From NCBI GenBank assembly GCA_023701135.1, contig JAMPXP010000009.1, positions 1 through 64,000 on the forward strand: a stretch of 64,000 nt of DNA. Direction: 5' to 3'. The position numbers were made by a program, and so were the translations under genes. Below the pieces are notes generated by a model. It made no database searches. It saw nothing but the letters and a program-made list of their open reading frames with translations, and was not told where the DNA came from. This DNA is from Desulfobacula sp. (GTDB lineage: Bacteria > Desulfobacterota > Desulfobacteria > Desulfobacterales > Desulfobacteraceae). Of this stretch, positions 17,082 through 25,653 are shown one piece after another (position 1 is the first letter of the stretch; each line of letters opens with the position of its first letter).

Positions 17082-17135
17082 CTAATCATTTTCTAATATT
17101 TCATTAAACTTACCCTAACAATCCCGGTTTATAGT
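17082..17135 (+). promoter_or_regulatory. Pho boxes and -10 element of the pst operon
   Basis: Four repeat units in 11-bp phase, CTAAT (17082-17086), CTAAT (17093-17097), TTAAA (17104-17108) and CTAAC (17115-17119), are followed ten bases later by TATAGT (17130-17135) as a -10 element. This is the arrangement expected of a PhoB-activated promoter. It is the best example of the motif in the window and anchors the interpretation of the others. Confidence 0.7.
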
Positions 17136-17176
17136 ATGCCCAGAATAATACAAAAAATGAAAATACAGAGGCTGTT

Positions 17177-18565
17177 TTGACCCCCACTTACATCTTGATC
17201 ATATTGCTCCTGCTCTCCACCGCAGGATATTACCTGGGAAGGCGAAGGGCGCTGGCCGTTGTCGAAGGAACCGGCGGACCCAAGGTCCTTCATTCCCGGC
17301 CTGTTTATTATGGAGCCCTGACCGCCCTCTGGTGCGCCGTGCCCACCCTTTTCATCTTTTCCTTCTGGCTTGTATGTGAATCCACCGTGATTACGGATAT
17401 GGTGCTTTCCAAGCTCCCGGAGACCATCCAAAGCCTTCCGGCGGACCGCCTGAACCTGGTCATGAATGACATTAAAAATCTGGTGAACGGGAATATTGTT
17501 TCCGGAGAAGAAAATGCCGATCTTCAGGCAGCGGCGGATTATTACCAATATCTTCGTTCCCTGAGCCAGGGGGCTCTTTTTGTTCTCATATCGGTGATCT
17601 GCATCGGAGCCGTTTCCATCCTGCAAAATCGCATCCGGCCGGAACTCCGGGCCAGAAACCATGTGGAGCGAGTGATCTATTATATCCTGATCGCCTGCTC
17701 GGTCCTGGCCATTTTTACCACCATCGGTATTGTCCTGTCGGTTTTATACGAATCCATCCGGTTTTTTAAAATTATTCCGGTCCAGGATTTCCTGTTCGGG
17801 CTCAAATGGAGTCCCCAGACGGCCATCCGGGCCGATCAGGTCGGATCATCCGGGGCCTTCGGGGCCATCCCCGTTTTCATCGGAACCTTGCTGGTATCCG
17901 CCATTGCCATGATCGTAGCCGTCCCTGTGGGACTCATGTCCGCCATCTACCTGTCCGAGTATGCCAACAGAAAATTCAGGGCCTATGCCAAGCCTTTGCT
18001 GGAAATTCTGGCCGGAATCCCCACGGTTGTCTATGGATTCTTTGCCGCCCTGGTGGTGGCCCCGGTCATCCGGGACAGCGGGGCCCTCATGGGTCTTGAC
18101 ATATCCAGCGAGAGCGCCATGGCAGCCGGGCTGGTCATGGGCGTCATGATCATTCCCTTTGTGTCTTCCCTTTCCGATGATGTCATCAATGCCGTTCCCC
18201 AGGCCCTTCGGGATGGAGCCCTGAGCCTGGGGTCCACCCAGTCCGAAACCATCCGCCACATTGTCCTGCCGGCAGCCCTGCCCGGGATTGTGGGCGGTGT
18301 CCTGCTGGCGGTGTCAAGGGCCATCGGTGAAACCATGATCGTGGTCATGGCGGCCGGGCTTTCCGCCAATCTGACCCTGAATCCTTTGAAAACCGTGACC
18401 ACGGTCACGGTTCAGATCGTCACCCTTCTGGTGGGGGACCAGGAATTTGACAGCCCGAAAACCCTGGCCGCCTTTGCCCTGGGTTTGCTTCTTTTTGTGG
18501 TCACCCTCATTCTCAACGTCATTGCCCTTTATGTGGTGCGAAAATACAGGGAGCAATATGAATAA
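17177..18565 (+). CDS. pstC: Phosphate ABC transporter permease PstC
   Basis: One of the two membrane subunits of the high-affinity phosphate importer. At 462 residues it is longer than typical PstC because of an N-terminal part with extra membrane segments and a helical loop (about residues 60-140). The permease domain is conserved in the second half (GAFGAIPVFIGTLLVSAIAMIVAVPVGL, AGIPTVVYGFFA, and the ATPase-contacting loop RDGALSLGSTQSETI). The start is TTG with CAGAGG six bases upstream. It overlaps pstA by eight bases and follows the Pho-box promoter. Confidence 0.93.
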   Translation: MTPTYILIILLLLSTAGYYLGRRRALAVVEGTGGPKVLHSRPVYYGALTALWCAVPTLFIFSFWLVCESTVITDMVLSKLPETIQSLPADRLNLVMNDIKNLVNGNIVSGEENADLQAAADYYQYLRSLSQGALFVLISVICIGAVSILQNRIRPELRARNHVERVIYYILIACSVLAIFTTIGIVLSVLYESIRFFKIIPVQDFLFGLKWSPQTAIRADQVGSSGAFGAIPVFIGTLLVSAIAMIVAVPVGLMSAIYLSEYANRKFRAYAKPLLEILAGIPTVVYGFFAALVVAPVIRDSGALMGLDISSESAMAAGLVMGVMIIPFVSSLSDDVINAVPQALRDGALSLGSTQSETIRHIVLPAALPGIVGGVLLAVSRAIGETMIVVMAAGLSANLTLNPLKTVTTVTVQIVTLLVGDQEFDSPKTLAAFALGLLLFVVTLILNVIALYVVRKYREQYE

Positions 18566-19847
18566 ACCGGAAAATACAACCAGCGGGTCCGTCCGGACCG
18601 TGGACCTTGTACAAAAGGGTCTGGCCCGGCGGTATAAAGCGGAAAAACGCTTCCGCCGGATGGGGCTCTGCGCCATCAGTTTCAGCCTGCTCTGCCTTGC
18701 TGTGCTGTTCATCAGCATTTTCGGGTCCGGCTACTCCGCCTTTCAGCAGACCGTGATCGAGCTGGATATAGTTCTGGACCCTTCCGGCCTGAACCCTAAC
18801 AACCTGGCCGGCGCCGATTTTAACGGGCTTGTGAAAACCGCTCTGTACAATATGTTTCCTGAAGTCAAAGACCGGGGAGAAAAGAAAAAACTCTTGTCCC
18901 TTCTGAGTTCAGGGGCTGCCTATAAACTGGCGGATTTTGTCAAGGCCCATCCGGACAGGATCGGCAAGGCCCTGTCCCTCTGGGTTCCGGCCGACGATGA
19001 TGTGGACATGCTCATGAAGGGCCATATCAACCGGAATCTGCCTGAAACTGAACGGCGGCTCAATGATCAGCAGATTTCCTGGATCGAAGCCCTGGAGGAA
19101 CAGGGTAAAATCAAGAAGAAATTCAATACCACCTTTTTTACGGCCGGAGATTCCAGGGAGCCGGAGCTGGCCGGTATCTGGGGAGCCACCTGCGGATCTT
19201 TCTATACCCTTGTCATTACCCTGATTCTGTCCTTTCCCATTGGCGTGGCCGCAGCAGTCTACCTGGAAGAATTTGCCCCGAAAAACCGGTTCACGGATAT
19301 TATTGAAGTCAATATCAACAACCTTGCCGCTGTGCCCTCCATTGTTTTCGGGCTCCTGGGCCTGGCGGTGTTCCTGAATTTTTTCGAACTTCCCCGGTCT
19401 TCCTCCCTGGTGGGGGGCCTTGTGCTGACCCTGATGACCCTTCCCACCATTATCATTGCCGGCCGGGCCGCTTTGAAATCCGTTCCCCCCTCCATCCGGG
19501 AGGCGGCCCTGGGTGTGGGGGCCTCCAAAACCCAGATGGTGGCCCACCATGTCCTTCCCCTGGCCATGCCCGGCATGCTCACCGGCACCATCATCGGCAT
19601 GGCCCGGGCCCTGGGTGAAACGGCCCCCCTTCTGATGATCGGGATGGTGGCTTTTATTGTGGATATTCCGGGCGGGTTTACAGACCCCTCCACGGCCCTG
19701 CCAGTGCAGATCTTCCTATGGGCCGACAGCCCTGAAAGGGGCTTTATGGAAAAGACCTCGGCCGCCATCATGGTCCTGCTGGTATTCCTGGTGATCATGA
19801 ATTCGGCGGCTGTTTATTTAAGAAAGAAATATGAAAAACGATGGTAG
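18558..19847 (+). CDS. pstA: Phosphate ABC transporter permease PstA
   Basis: Second permease of the phosphate importer. From the ATG that overlaps the pstC stop codon it has 429 residues. After a first membrane segment (about 36-56) comes an unusually long insert of about 140 residues, predicted periplasmic, before the conserved permease domain (GVAAAVYLEEFAPKNRFTDII, AVPSIVFGLLGLAVF, REAALGVGASKTQMVAHHVLP, RALGETAPLLMIGM). The frame is open further upstream, but that part lies inside pstC. PstS follows after 25 bases. Confidence 0.93.
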   Translation: MNKPENTTSGSVRTVDLVQKGLARRYKAEKRFRRMGLCAISFSLLCLAVLFISIFGSGYSAFQQTVIELDIVLDPSGLNPNNLAGADFNGLVKTALYNMFPEVKDRGEKKKLLSLLSSGAAYKLADFVKAHPDRIGKALSLWVPADDDVDMLMKGHINRNLPETERRLNDQQISWIEALEEQGKIKKKFNTTFFTAGDSREPELAGIWGATCGSFYTLVITLILSFPIGVAAAVYLEEFAPKNRFTDIIEVNINNLAAVPSIVFGLLGLAVFLNFFELPRSSSLVGGLVLTLMTLPTIIIAGRAALKSVPPSIREAALGVGASKTQMVAHHVLPLAMPGMLTGTIIGMARALGETAPLLMIGMVAFIVDIPGGFTDPSTALPVQIFLWADSPERGFMEKTSAAIMVLLVFLVIMNSAAVYLRKKYEKRW

Positions 19848-19872
19848 TTAACAACAAACAATAGGAGAAAAA

Positions 19873-20925
19873 ATGAAAAAACTACTGCTTAGCGTATTGT
19901 CCCTTGTTTTTATCGCGGGTGTCGGCAATGTCGGCGCCGAATCCAGAGATTATATCTCAATCGTCGGATCCTCAACCGTTTACCCCTTTTCCACGGTAGT
20001 GGCTGAAAACTTTGGGAAAACCACCAAATTCAAGACCCCGAAAATCGAATCCACCGGGTCCGGCGGAGGACACAAACTCTTTGGCGCCGGTGTGGGGGTC
20101 CAGCATCCCGATATCACCAATTCCTCCAGGAGAATCCAGAAGTCGGAAGTAGAAACCGCTATGAAAAACGGGATCAATGAAATCGTTGAAATCAAGATCG
20201 GTTACGACGGCATTGTGATCGCCAATTCCAAAAAAGCAAAACAGTTCAACCTGACCCGGAAAGATATCTTCCTGGCACTGGCAGCCAATGTTCCCAACCC
20301 CGACGGAACCCCGACGGTGGTGCCCAATCCCTACAAGACCTGGAAAGACGTGAATCCTGAACTTCCCGCCATGGCCATTGAAGTCCTGGGCCCCCCGCCC
20401 ACTTCCGGAACCCGTGACGCTTTTGTAGAACTGGTGATGGAAACCGGCGGAAAAAAATTCGAATTCATCAAAGCCATGGAAAAAGCCGATGGAAAGCAGT
20501 TCAAATCCATCTGCCACACGGTCCGTGAAGACGGCCCCTATATCGAAGCCGGTGAAAACGACAATTTGATTGTCCAGAAACTGGATGCCAATCCCAATGC
20601 TCTGGGAATCTTCGGTTTCAGCTTCCTGGACCAGAATGCCGACAAGCTCCAGGGTTCCGTGGTGGAAGGGGTTGCCCCGGTTTTCGAAGCCATTGCCGAT
20701 GGCTCCTACCCGGTGTCCCGTCCCCTGTTCTTTTATGTGAAAAAGGCCCATGTGGACCAGATTCCCGGCATCCGCGAATACCTTAAGGAATTCACCAGTG
20801 AAAAAGCCTGGGGAGATGAGGGCTACCTGACCGATAAGGGCCTGATTCCCATGCCGGCGGCTGAAAGAAAAAAATACAGTGATATTGCAAACAACCTGAC
20901 GCCGCTTAACGCATCGGATTTATAA
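19873..20925 (+). CDS. pstS: Periplasmic phosphate-binding protein PstS
   Basis: Substrate-binding protein delivering phosphate to PstCA. The 350-residue precursor has a typical signal peptide cleaved near GNVGA/ESRD. Phosphate-binding motifs are clear: GSSTVYPFS near the mature N-terminus, STGSGGG, SSRRI and [10 protein letters not shown]. The ribosome-binding site AGGAG lies just before the ATG. Its place after pstCA rather than first in the operon is unusual. A perfect 14-bp hairpin follows directly and may protect the pstS message or reduce read-through into pstB. Confidence 0.95.
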   Translation: MKKLLLSVLSLVFIAGVGNVGAESRDYISIVGSSTVYPFSTVVAENFGKTTKFKTPKIESTGSGGGHKLFGAGVGVQHPDITNSSRRIQKSEVETAMKNGINEIVEIKIGYDGIVIANSKKAKQFNLTRKDIFLALAANVPNPDGTPTVVPNPYKTWKDVNPELPAMAIEVLGPPPTSGTRDAFVELVMETGGKKFEFIKAMEKADGKQFKSICHTVREDGPYIEAGENDNLIVQKLDANPNALGIFGFSFLDQNADKLQGSVVEGVAPVFEAIADGSYPVSRPLFFYVKKAHVDQIPGIREYLKEFTSEKAWGDEGYLTDKGLIPMPAAERKKYSDIANNLTPLNASDL

Positions 20926-20934
20926 TTTTTCCCC

Positions 20935-20966
20935 ATACCGGATGGAAAAACCTTTCCATCCGGTAT
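20935..20966. terminator. Perfect 14-bp hairpin between pstS and pstB
   Basis: ATACCGGATGGAAA (20935-20948) pairs perfectly with TTTCCATCCGGTAT (20953-20966) around the loop AACC. There is no T-run downstream in the pst direction, so it is more likely a partial terminator or an RNA-stabilising element that sets the PstS:PstB ratio. On the opposite strand it is followed by AAAAATTA rather than T. Confidence 0.6.
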
Positions 20967-20983
20967 ATTATAAAGGCTGCATC

Positions 20984-21877
20984 ATGTATCAAGCCAGTGA
21001 AACCATAAACCATAAGGTTGAAACGAAAATGACGGAAAACCCCTTGCCCGGAAAGCGAAAAAGTCAACTGGTGGACCGGAATGTCCGGGAAACCGTCGGC
21101 CAGGCAAAAGTCCCCAATTTCCGGATGCGCTGCGAAAATGTGAACGTCTATTATCAGTTTGGTGAAAAAAAGGCCATCAACAATGTCACCCTGGACATCG
21201 GCAAAAATGAAGTCATTGCCATGATCGGCCCTTCCGGGTGCGGGAAATCCACCTTTATCCGGTGCCTGAACCGGATGAACGATACCATTGAAGGCTGCCG
21301 GGTGGAAGGGACCATCCTTTTGGACGACACGGATATCTATGATAAAAAAATCGATGTGGTGCCTTTAAGGGCCAGGATCGGAATGGTTTTTCAAAAGCCC
21401 AACCCCTTTCCCAAATCTATTTACGACAATATTGCCTATGGCCCGAAAATTCATGGCCTGGTCCAGAACCGCCAGGAAACCGATGAACTGGTGGAACAGT
21501 CCCTGAAACGGGCAGGGCTCTGGAATGAAGTCAAAGACCGCCTGACCCAGCCGGGAACCGGGCTTTCCGGCGGCCAGCAGCAGCGGCTTTGCATTGCCAG
21601 AACCATTGCCGTGAACCCTGAAGTCATTCTCATGGACGAGCCCTGTTCAGCCCTGGACCCCATTGCCACGGCCGTCATCGAAGACCTCATTGATGAATTG
21701 AAAAAAGAATATTCCATTGCCATTGTCACCCATTCCATGCAGCAGGCCTCCCGGGTTTCCCAGCGCACCGCCTTTTTCCACATGGGCGACCTCATTGAAA
21801 TCGGCCCCACGGACCAGATCTTCCTTAGCCCCCTCCATCAATTGACCAACGACTATATCACCGGCCGGTTCGGGTAG
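20984..21877 (+). CDS. pstB: Phosphate ABC transporter ATP-binding protein PstB
   Basis: ATPase of the phosphate importer, 297 residues from ATG 20984, chosen because AAAGG lies seven bases upstream; an earlier ATG at 20942 sits inside the hairpin stem. The first 45 residues are an extra N-terminal tail. Motifs are complete: Walker [10 protein letters not shown] (about 81-89), signature [13 protein letters not shown], Walker [14 protein letters not shown], switch His in VTHSM. No phoU, phoR or phoB follows; the Pho regulators must lie elsewhere. Confidence 0.95.
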   Translation: MYQASETINHKVETKMTENPLPGKRKSQLVDRNVRETVGQAKVPNFRMRCENVNVYYQFGEKKAINNVTLDIGKNEVIAMIGPSGCGKSTFIRCLNRMNDTIEGCRVEGTILLDDTDIYDKKIDVVPLRARIGMVFQKPNPFPKSIYDNIAYGPKIHGLVQNRQETDELVEQSLKRAGLWNEVKDRLTQPGTGLSGGQQQRLCIARTIAVNPEVILMDEPCSALDPIATAVIEDLIDELKKEYSIAIVTHSMQQASRVSQRTAFFHMGDLIEIGPTDQIFLSPLHQLTNDYITGRFG

Positions 21878-21988
21878 ATTCAAAATCGAGTGATTAATTT
21901 CCTTGTCTTTTGGATGGCTGTTCAGTAGAATATCCCGTAAAATAGACTGAGCAGCTATTTTTGGATTAACCGATAGACAGGGGAAAAC

Positions 21989-22728
21989 ATGAAACGTGGA
22001 ATTCTCTTTTTATACTTGACCATTATTACCATAGGTATTCTGGCCGGTTCTCAGATGGTGTGTGCAGAACGGGAACGATTCCTGAAAATATCTCTACTGA
22101 AATTGTAAAGCTCAGTGACGATCTTTTCCAGATCGGTAACGTGAAAGTTGATAGTTCTCAACGGTTCATCAGCATTCCAGGGGCCATCAATATGTCGGAC
22201 GGGTTGATCGAATATCTTGCGTGCAGTCTCAAGGGCAAGCTTCATGAGAGCATCATAGCTCTTGATGCCGAGCCTTACCATATTCACGTGGCGCTTCTGC
22301 TCCTCGGCCTTGTTCCCGGAGACAGACCCATTGCTTTTCAGGGCGCTCCGGAGCCACCCTGCGGAGACCCTCTCATAATTAGAATTTCCTGGAAAGGACT
22401 GGATAATAAATTAGTGGAATATGCTCCTGAAGATCTGGTTTTCAATATTGAAAATAAAAAGACCATGGAAAAGGCAGACTGGGTCTTCTCGGGGTCAAAG
22501 ATTTTTGACGGCAAATATATGGCCCAGATGGAAGGTTCCATTGTGGCAATTTTCCATGACCCCCATGCCGTCATCGATCACAGAAGCAATTCCGGCGCTG
22601 ATGACACACATTTTTTTATCAATAAGGAAATAATGCCGCCTTTAGGCATGCCTGTGGAATTTAAAATCTCTGCTGAAAATGATCCAACAGTTAAAAAGCG
22701 GGTACGATGCGAAACTAAAGGCGAATAG
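21989..22728 (+). pseudogene. YdjY-domain protein with frameshift after the signal peptide
   Basis: The ATG at 21989 opens a 39-codon frame (stop 22106-22108) that is a classic signal peptide (GILFLYLTIITIGILAGSQMVCA). The YdjY-like domain continues in another frame, open from the GTG at 22060 to 22728: SDGLIEYLACSLKGKLHESII, then AEPYHIHVALLLLGLVPG. A single frameshift at about 22065-22085 separates the two parts. The intact paralogue at 34190-34975 has its signal peptide and domain in one frame. This could be a real inactivating mutation, a sequencing error or recoding. Function of YdjY-like proteins is unknown. It follows pstB by 111 bases. Confidence 0.65.
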
Positions 22729-22741
22729 AGGGAGAAAATTG

Positions 22742-22990
22742 ATGGACAATAAAGGAACGCTGGGACTCACACCCCCCAAAAACGCCCGGGAGCTTTTAAA
22801 TATGTATTATTTGGAAGCACGATCCCATCTTCTTGAAACAGCCGCCATCCTGGACCGGATTGAACGGGCGCCGGGGGGAGCGGAAGCCATGGAAGACCCG
22901 AGGATGAAAAGCCTTTTGGACATCTGCGAAATACTGACAAAAGAAAAGGCAAACCGTGCCGAACAATTTTTGATGGCCTTATCTGTATGA
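22742..22990 (+). CDS. Small hypothetical protein upstream of the cupin gene
   Basis: An 82-residue, mostly helical, predicted cytoplasmic protein starting at ATG 22742 with AGGGAG upstream. The pattern (ARELLNMYYLEARSHLLETAAILDRIER, then KSLLDICEILTKEKANRAEQFLMAL) suggests a helical hairpin or bundle. I do not recognise the family. It overlaps the cupin gene by four bases and so probably belongs to the cupin/TatD/kinase/regulator operon. It is much too short to be an EboA protein. Confidence 0.6.
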   Translation: MDNKGTLGLTPPKNARELLNMYYLEARSHLLETAAILDRIERAPGGAEAMEDPRMKSLLDICEILTKEKANRAEQFLMALSV

Positions 22991-23349
22991 AAATGAATTC
23001 CATTGTCCGTTATCTGGATGAAACCCAAGCCGTTCCCTGTCCTTACGGGGATGTCCGGCGCGTGGTCACCGGCGGGGAAGGGACTGCCAATATCCATGTG
23101 GTGAGCGTCACAAAGGGAGGGGAGCATTTTCATAAAGCCTATGACGAGGTTTATTATTTCCTTTCCGGAACAGGGTCTATTACCCTTGATTCAGAGACCT
23201 ATCCGGTGAGGCCGGGAACCGTCACCGTCATACCGGCCGGAATGATTCATTCCCTTTCGTCGGATACGGATGAGCCGCTGTTGTTCATCATCATCGGGAC
23301 ACCGCCCATGTCCATTGAGGATGACCGGGCTGCGCCGCAGAAACCGTGA
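22987..23349 (+). CDS. Cupin-domain protein
   Basis: A 120-residue single-domain cupin. Motif 1 has the metal-ligand pattern EHFHKAYDEVYYFLSG and motif 2 reads PGTVTVIPAGMIHSL, giving His, His, Glu and His ligands. Small cupins of this type bind a divalent metal and act as sugar isomerases, dioxygenases or ligand sensors; the sequence does not decide between them. It overlaps the small helical gene by four bases and is followed 40 bases later by the EboB-like TatD gene, so a role in the same metabolite pathway is inferred. Confidence 0.8.
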   Translation: MKMNSIVRYLDETQAVPCPYGDVRRVVTGGEGTANIHVVSVTKGGEHFHKAYDEVYYFLSGTGSITLDSETYPVRPGTVTVIPAGMIHSLSSDTDEPLLFIIIGTPPMSIEDDRAAPQKP

Positions 23350-23389
23350 TATAAAAGATTAAGGGCTTTAATGACATAGAGGTGATCCA

Positions 23390-24226
23390 ATGAAAATTAT
23401 CGAACCCCATATTCACATGATTGCAAGAACAACCCAGGATTATGAACGCATGGCCCGGATGCATACCGTGGCCTGCTGCGAACCGGCCTTCTGGGCAGGA
23501 TATGACCGGACATCGGCAAAGGCCTTTCATGATTATTTCACTCATATTTCAGAATTCGAGCCCACCCGGGCGGCCCAATACAATATTGATCATTACTGTT
23601 ATATCTGCATGAATCCAAAAGAGGCTGAAAATTTAGGCCTTGCCAGGGAAGTGATTTCCTTTATCCCGGATTTCTTAAACAAACCCACGGTGCTGGGAAT
23701 CGGTGAGATCGGCCTGAACAAAAACACAAAAAATGAAATGACCGTTTTTGAAGAGCAGGTGGAGCTGGCTGTCACCCACAACCAGCTCATGTGGATTCAC
23801 ACCCCCCATCTGAACGACAAATACAAGGGAACAAAAATGATGGTGGACTATCTTAACGGTCACAAAGGAATTGATCCGGGGAAAATCGCCTTTGACCACT
23901 GTGAGGAGCATACCATTAGAATGGTTCTGGATTCAGGCTTCTGGGCATCCATGACCATTTACCCCATGACCAAGAATTCCCCTTCCAGGGTCATTGATGC
24001 GGTTGAAATTTTCGGAATTGAGCGGATCATGGCCGATGCTTCCGGCGACTGGGGGCCTTCCGACCCCAAAACCCTTCATGATGCCGTTTTTGAAATGAAG
24101 ATCCGGGGACACCGGGAAAAGGATGTGGAAACAATTTTTTATAACAACCCCTGTTTTTTCCTGGGCCAGAATCCCAAATTCAAGCATAAACCGATACTAT
24201 CAAGGCAGGATGCCTGGGAGAAATGA
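23390..24226 (+). CDS. TatD-family metal-dependent hydrolase, EboB-like
   Basis: A 278-residue TIM-barrel amidohydrolase of the TatD type. The N-terminal metal motif is EPHIHM; further candidate ligands are Glu in GIGEIGLN, His in IHTPH, FDHCEEHT, and Asp in DASGDWGPSDP. The sequence RTTQDYERMA...EPAFWAGYDRT...FHDYF and YPMTKNSPSR are characteristic of the subgroup found in ebo gene clusters (EboB) rather than of the TatD nuclease. In cyanobacteria ebo genes are needed to move a scytonemin precursor to the periplasm; the role here is unknown. It overlaps the kinase gene by four bases. UbiA and phosphatase-like ebo partners lie 13-16 kb downstream. Confidence 0.8.
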   Translation: MKIIEPHIHMIARTTQDYERMARMHTVACCEPAFWAGYDRTSAKAFHDYFTHISEFEPTRAAQYNIDHYCYICMNPKEAENLGLAREVISFIPDFLNKPTVLGIGEIGLNKNTKNEMTVFEEQVELAVTHNQLMWIHTPHLNDKYKGTKMMVDYLNGHKGIDPGKIAFDHCEEHTIRMVLDSGFWASMTIYPMTKNSPSRVIDAVEIFGIERIMADASGDWGPSDPKTLHDAVFEMKIRGHREKDVETIFYNNPCFFLGQNPKFKHKPILSRQDAWEK

Positions 24227-25641
24227 ACCCCAAAAATAGGAATCGACCACCCGGAAGCCTTCGCATCAGGCTTATGCTTCCGGCCATGGTGTTTATCCTT
24301 ATTTTTTCCATTCTGTTCATTATTATCAACAATTATTATACGTCCAGGATTCTGGACAACCGACTTGAACGCGAAGCCGTCCGGATCTCGGGAATTCTTT
24401 ATGAATACCGATTCGCCCTGAACCCCGCCTATCTGAAATTTCTCGGTAAAATTATCGAGGGACGGATTGCTGTGTTCGACCGGTCCGGTAACGTCATTGC
24501 CGCCTCCTTTGACGAGACGCAAACCCCTGATTTTCTTTTATATGTCAATCCGACTGAAATCGGAAAAAAACATACAGAGAGCGGCCAGGACCAGGTCATT
24601 ATAAAAATAGCCAGGAATAACCATTCTTTTCTTATGGCCTCAAGAAAACTCTTTTTTTCTGATTCAGATGAAAGCATTCTAATTATCATATTAACTCCTC
24701 TGGATGATCTTCAATCGGTAAAATATCAGACCGGTTTGAGAACTTTAGTTTCAGGCAGCTTCGCCCTTATCCTAGCATTTTTTTCAGCAGGATTTGTTTT
24801 AGGGAAAATTTCAGCCGCAGTGGACAATGTACTGAATGTCACCGATAGAATCGCCTCCGGTGATTTTACATGTAGGGCAGAGCTTTCTGATATTCGTGAA
24901 CTCAATACCCTGGCCTTATCCATCAACCGGATGTCGGATAAATTATCTGCCTATGAAAAAAAACTGGTGGATTCCACACGACTGTTATCCGTGAACAAAA
25001 TTACGGCGGCCATGGCCCATGAAATTAAAAACCCTTTATCCAGTATGAAAATGTTGGCCCAGATCATCCAAAAACGTTTTGAGCATGACCCGGAAGGCGT
25101 AGAAATGACGGCGGCTTTTATCAAGGAAATCAATCGCGTGGACACACTGGTGTCCGACCTCCGGACTCTGTCCGGATCAACAAAATATTCATTTTCAATG
25201 GTTCTACCCCGACAGCCTCTTGATGAAATGATACTGGTGATGAAACCAAAGCTGGATCATCTGAATATCCGTCTTGAAACCCGGATTGATCAAGGTCTTC
25301 CGGAAACCCGGATGGACAGGGACAAGATCAAACAAGTCCTCTGGAACCTGATAATGAATGCAGTGGAAAGCATGCCTCAGGGAGGGGCAATTGAAATTTC
25401 CGTGGCACGGGATGATCAGAAACAATATATTGAATACCGGATTCAGGATCAGGGATCAGGCATTGCTCCTGAGTTTCTGACGGATATTTTTACGCCGTTT
25501 TTTACAACCAAAAAAGAAGGCATCGGCATCGGGCTTTATATCAGCAGAGAAATTGCCCTGGCCCATAAAGGTGAAATTCGTATCCATCCGACCGGCCAGG
25601 GCACAGCGGCTGTTCTTTTAATCCCCATCAATGAGACATAA
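24223..25641 (+). CDS. Membrane histidine kinase of an NtrC-type two-component pair
   Basis: A 472-residue sensor kinase. TM1 spans about 17-38, a periplasmic domain of about 130 residues follows, TM2 is near 172-195, then a HAMP domain, a HisKA domain with the phosphorylatable His266 in MAHEIKNPLSS, and an ATPase domain with NLIMNAVES, GSGIAPEF and GIGIGLYISREI. It overlaps the EboB-like gene by four bases and precedes the sigma54 response regulator by 12, so the pair is co-transcribed with, and probably senses something related to, the cupin/TatD pathway. The PEP-CTERM gene nearby recalls PrsK/PrsR kinase-regulator pairs, but this kinase lacks the long PrsK architecture. Confidence 0.9.
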   Translation: MNPKNRNRPPGSLRIRLMLPAMVFILIFSILFIIINNYYTSRILDNRLEREAVRISGILYEYRFALNPAYLKFLGKIIEGRIAVFDRSGNVIAASFDETQTPDFLLYVNPTEIGKKHTESGQDQVIIKIARNNHSFLMASRKLFFSDSDESILIIILTPLDDLQSVKYQTGLRTLVSGSFALILAFFSAGFVLGKISAAVDNVLNVTDRIASGDFTCRAELSDIRELNTLALSINRMSDKLSAYEKKLVDSTRLLSVNKITAAMAHEIKNPLSSMKMLAQIIQKRFEHDPEGVEMTAAFIKEINRVDTLVSDLRTLSGSTKYSFSMVLPRQPLDEMILVMKPKLDHLNIRLETRIDQGLPETRMDRDKIKQVLWNLIMNAVESMPQGGAIEISVARDDQKQYIEYRIQDQGSGIAPEFLTDIFTPFFTTKKEGIGIGLYISREIALAHKGEIRIHPTGQGTAAVLLIPINET

Positions 25642-25653
25642 CAGGCAGGTATT

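Noticed and set aside
20942-20983. Earlier ATG start for pstB
   Set aside because: It lies inside the stem of a perfect hairpin with no ribosome-binding site, while ATG 20984 has AAAGG at good spacing.
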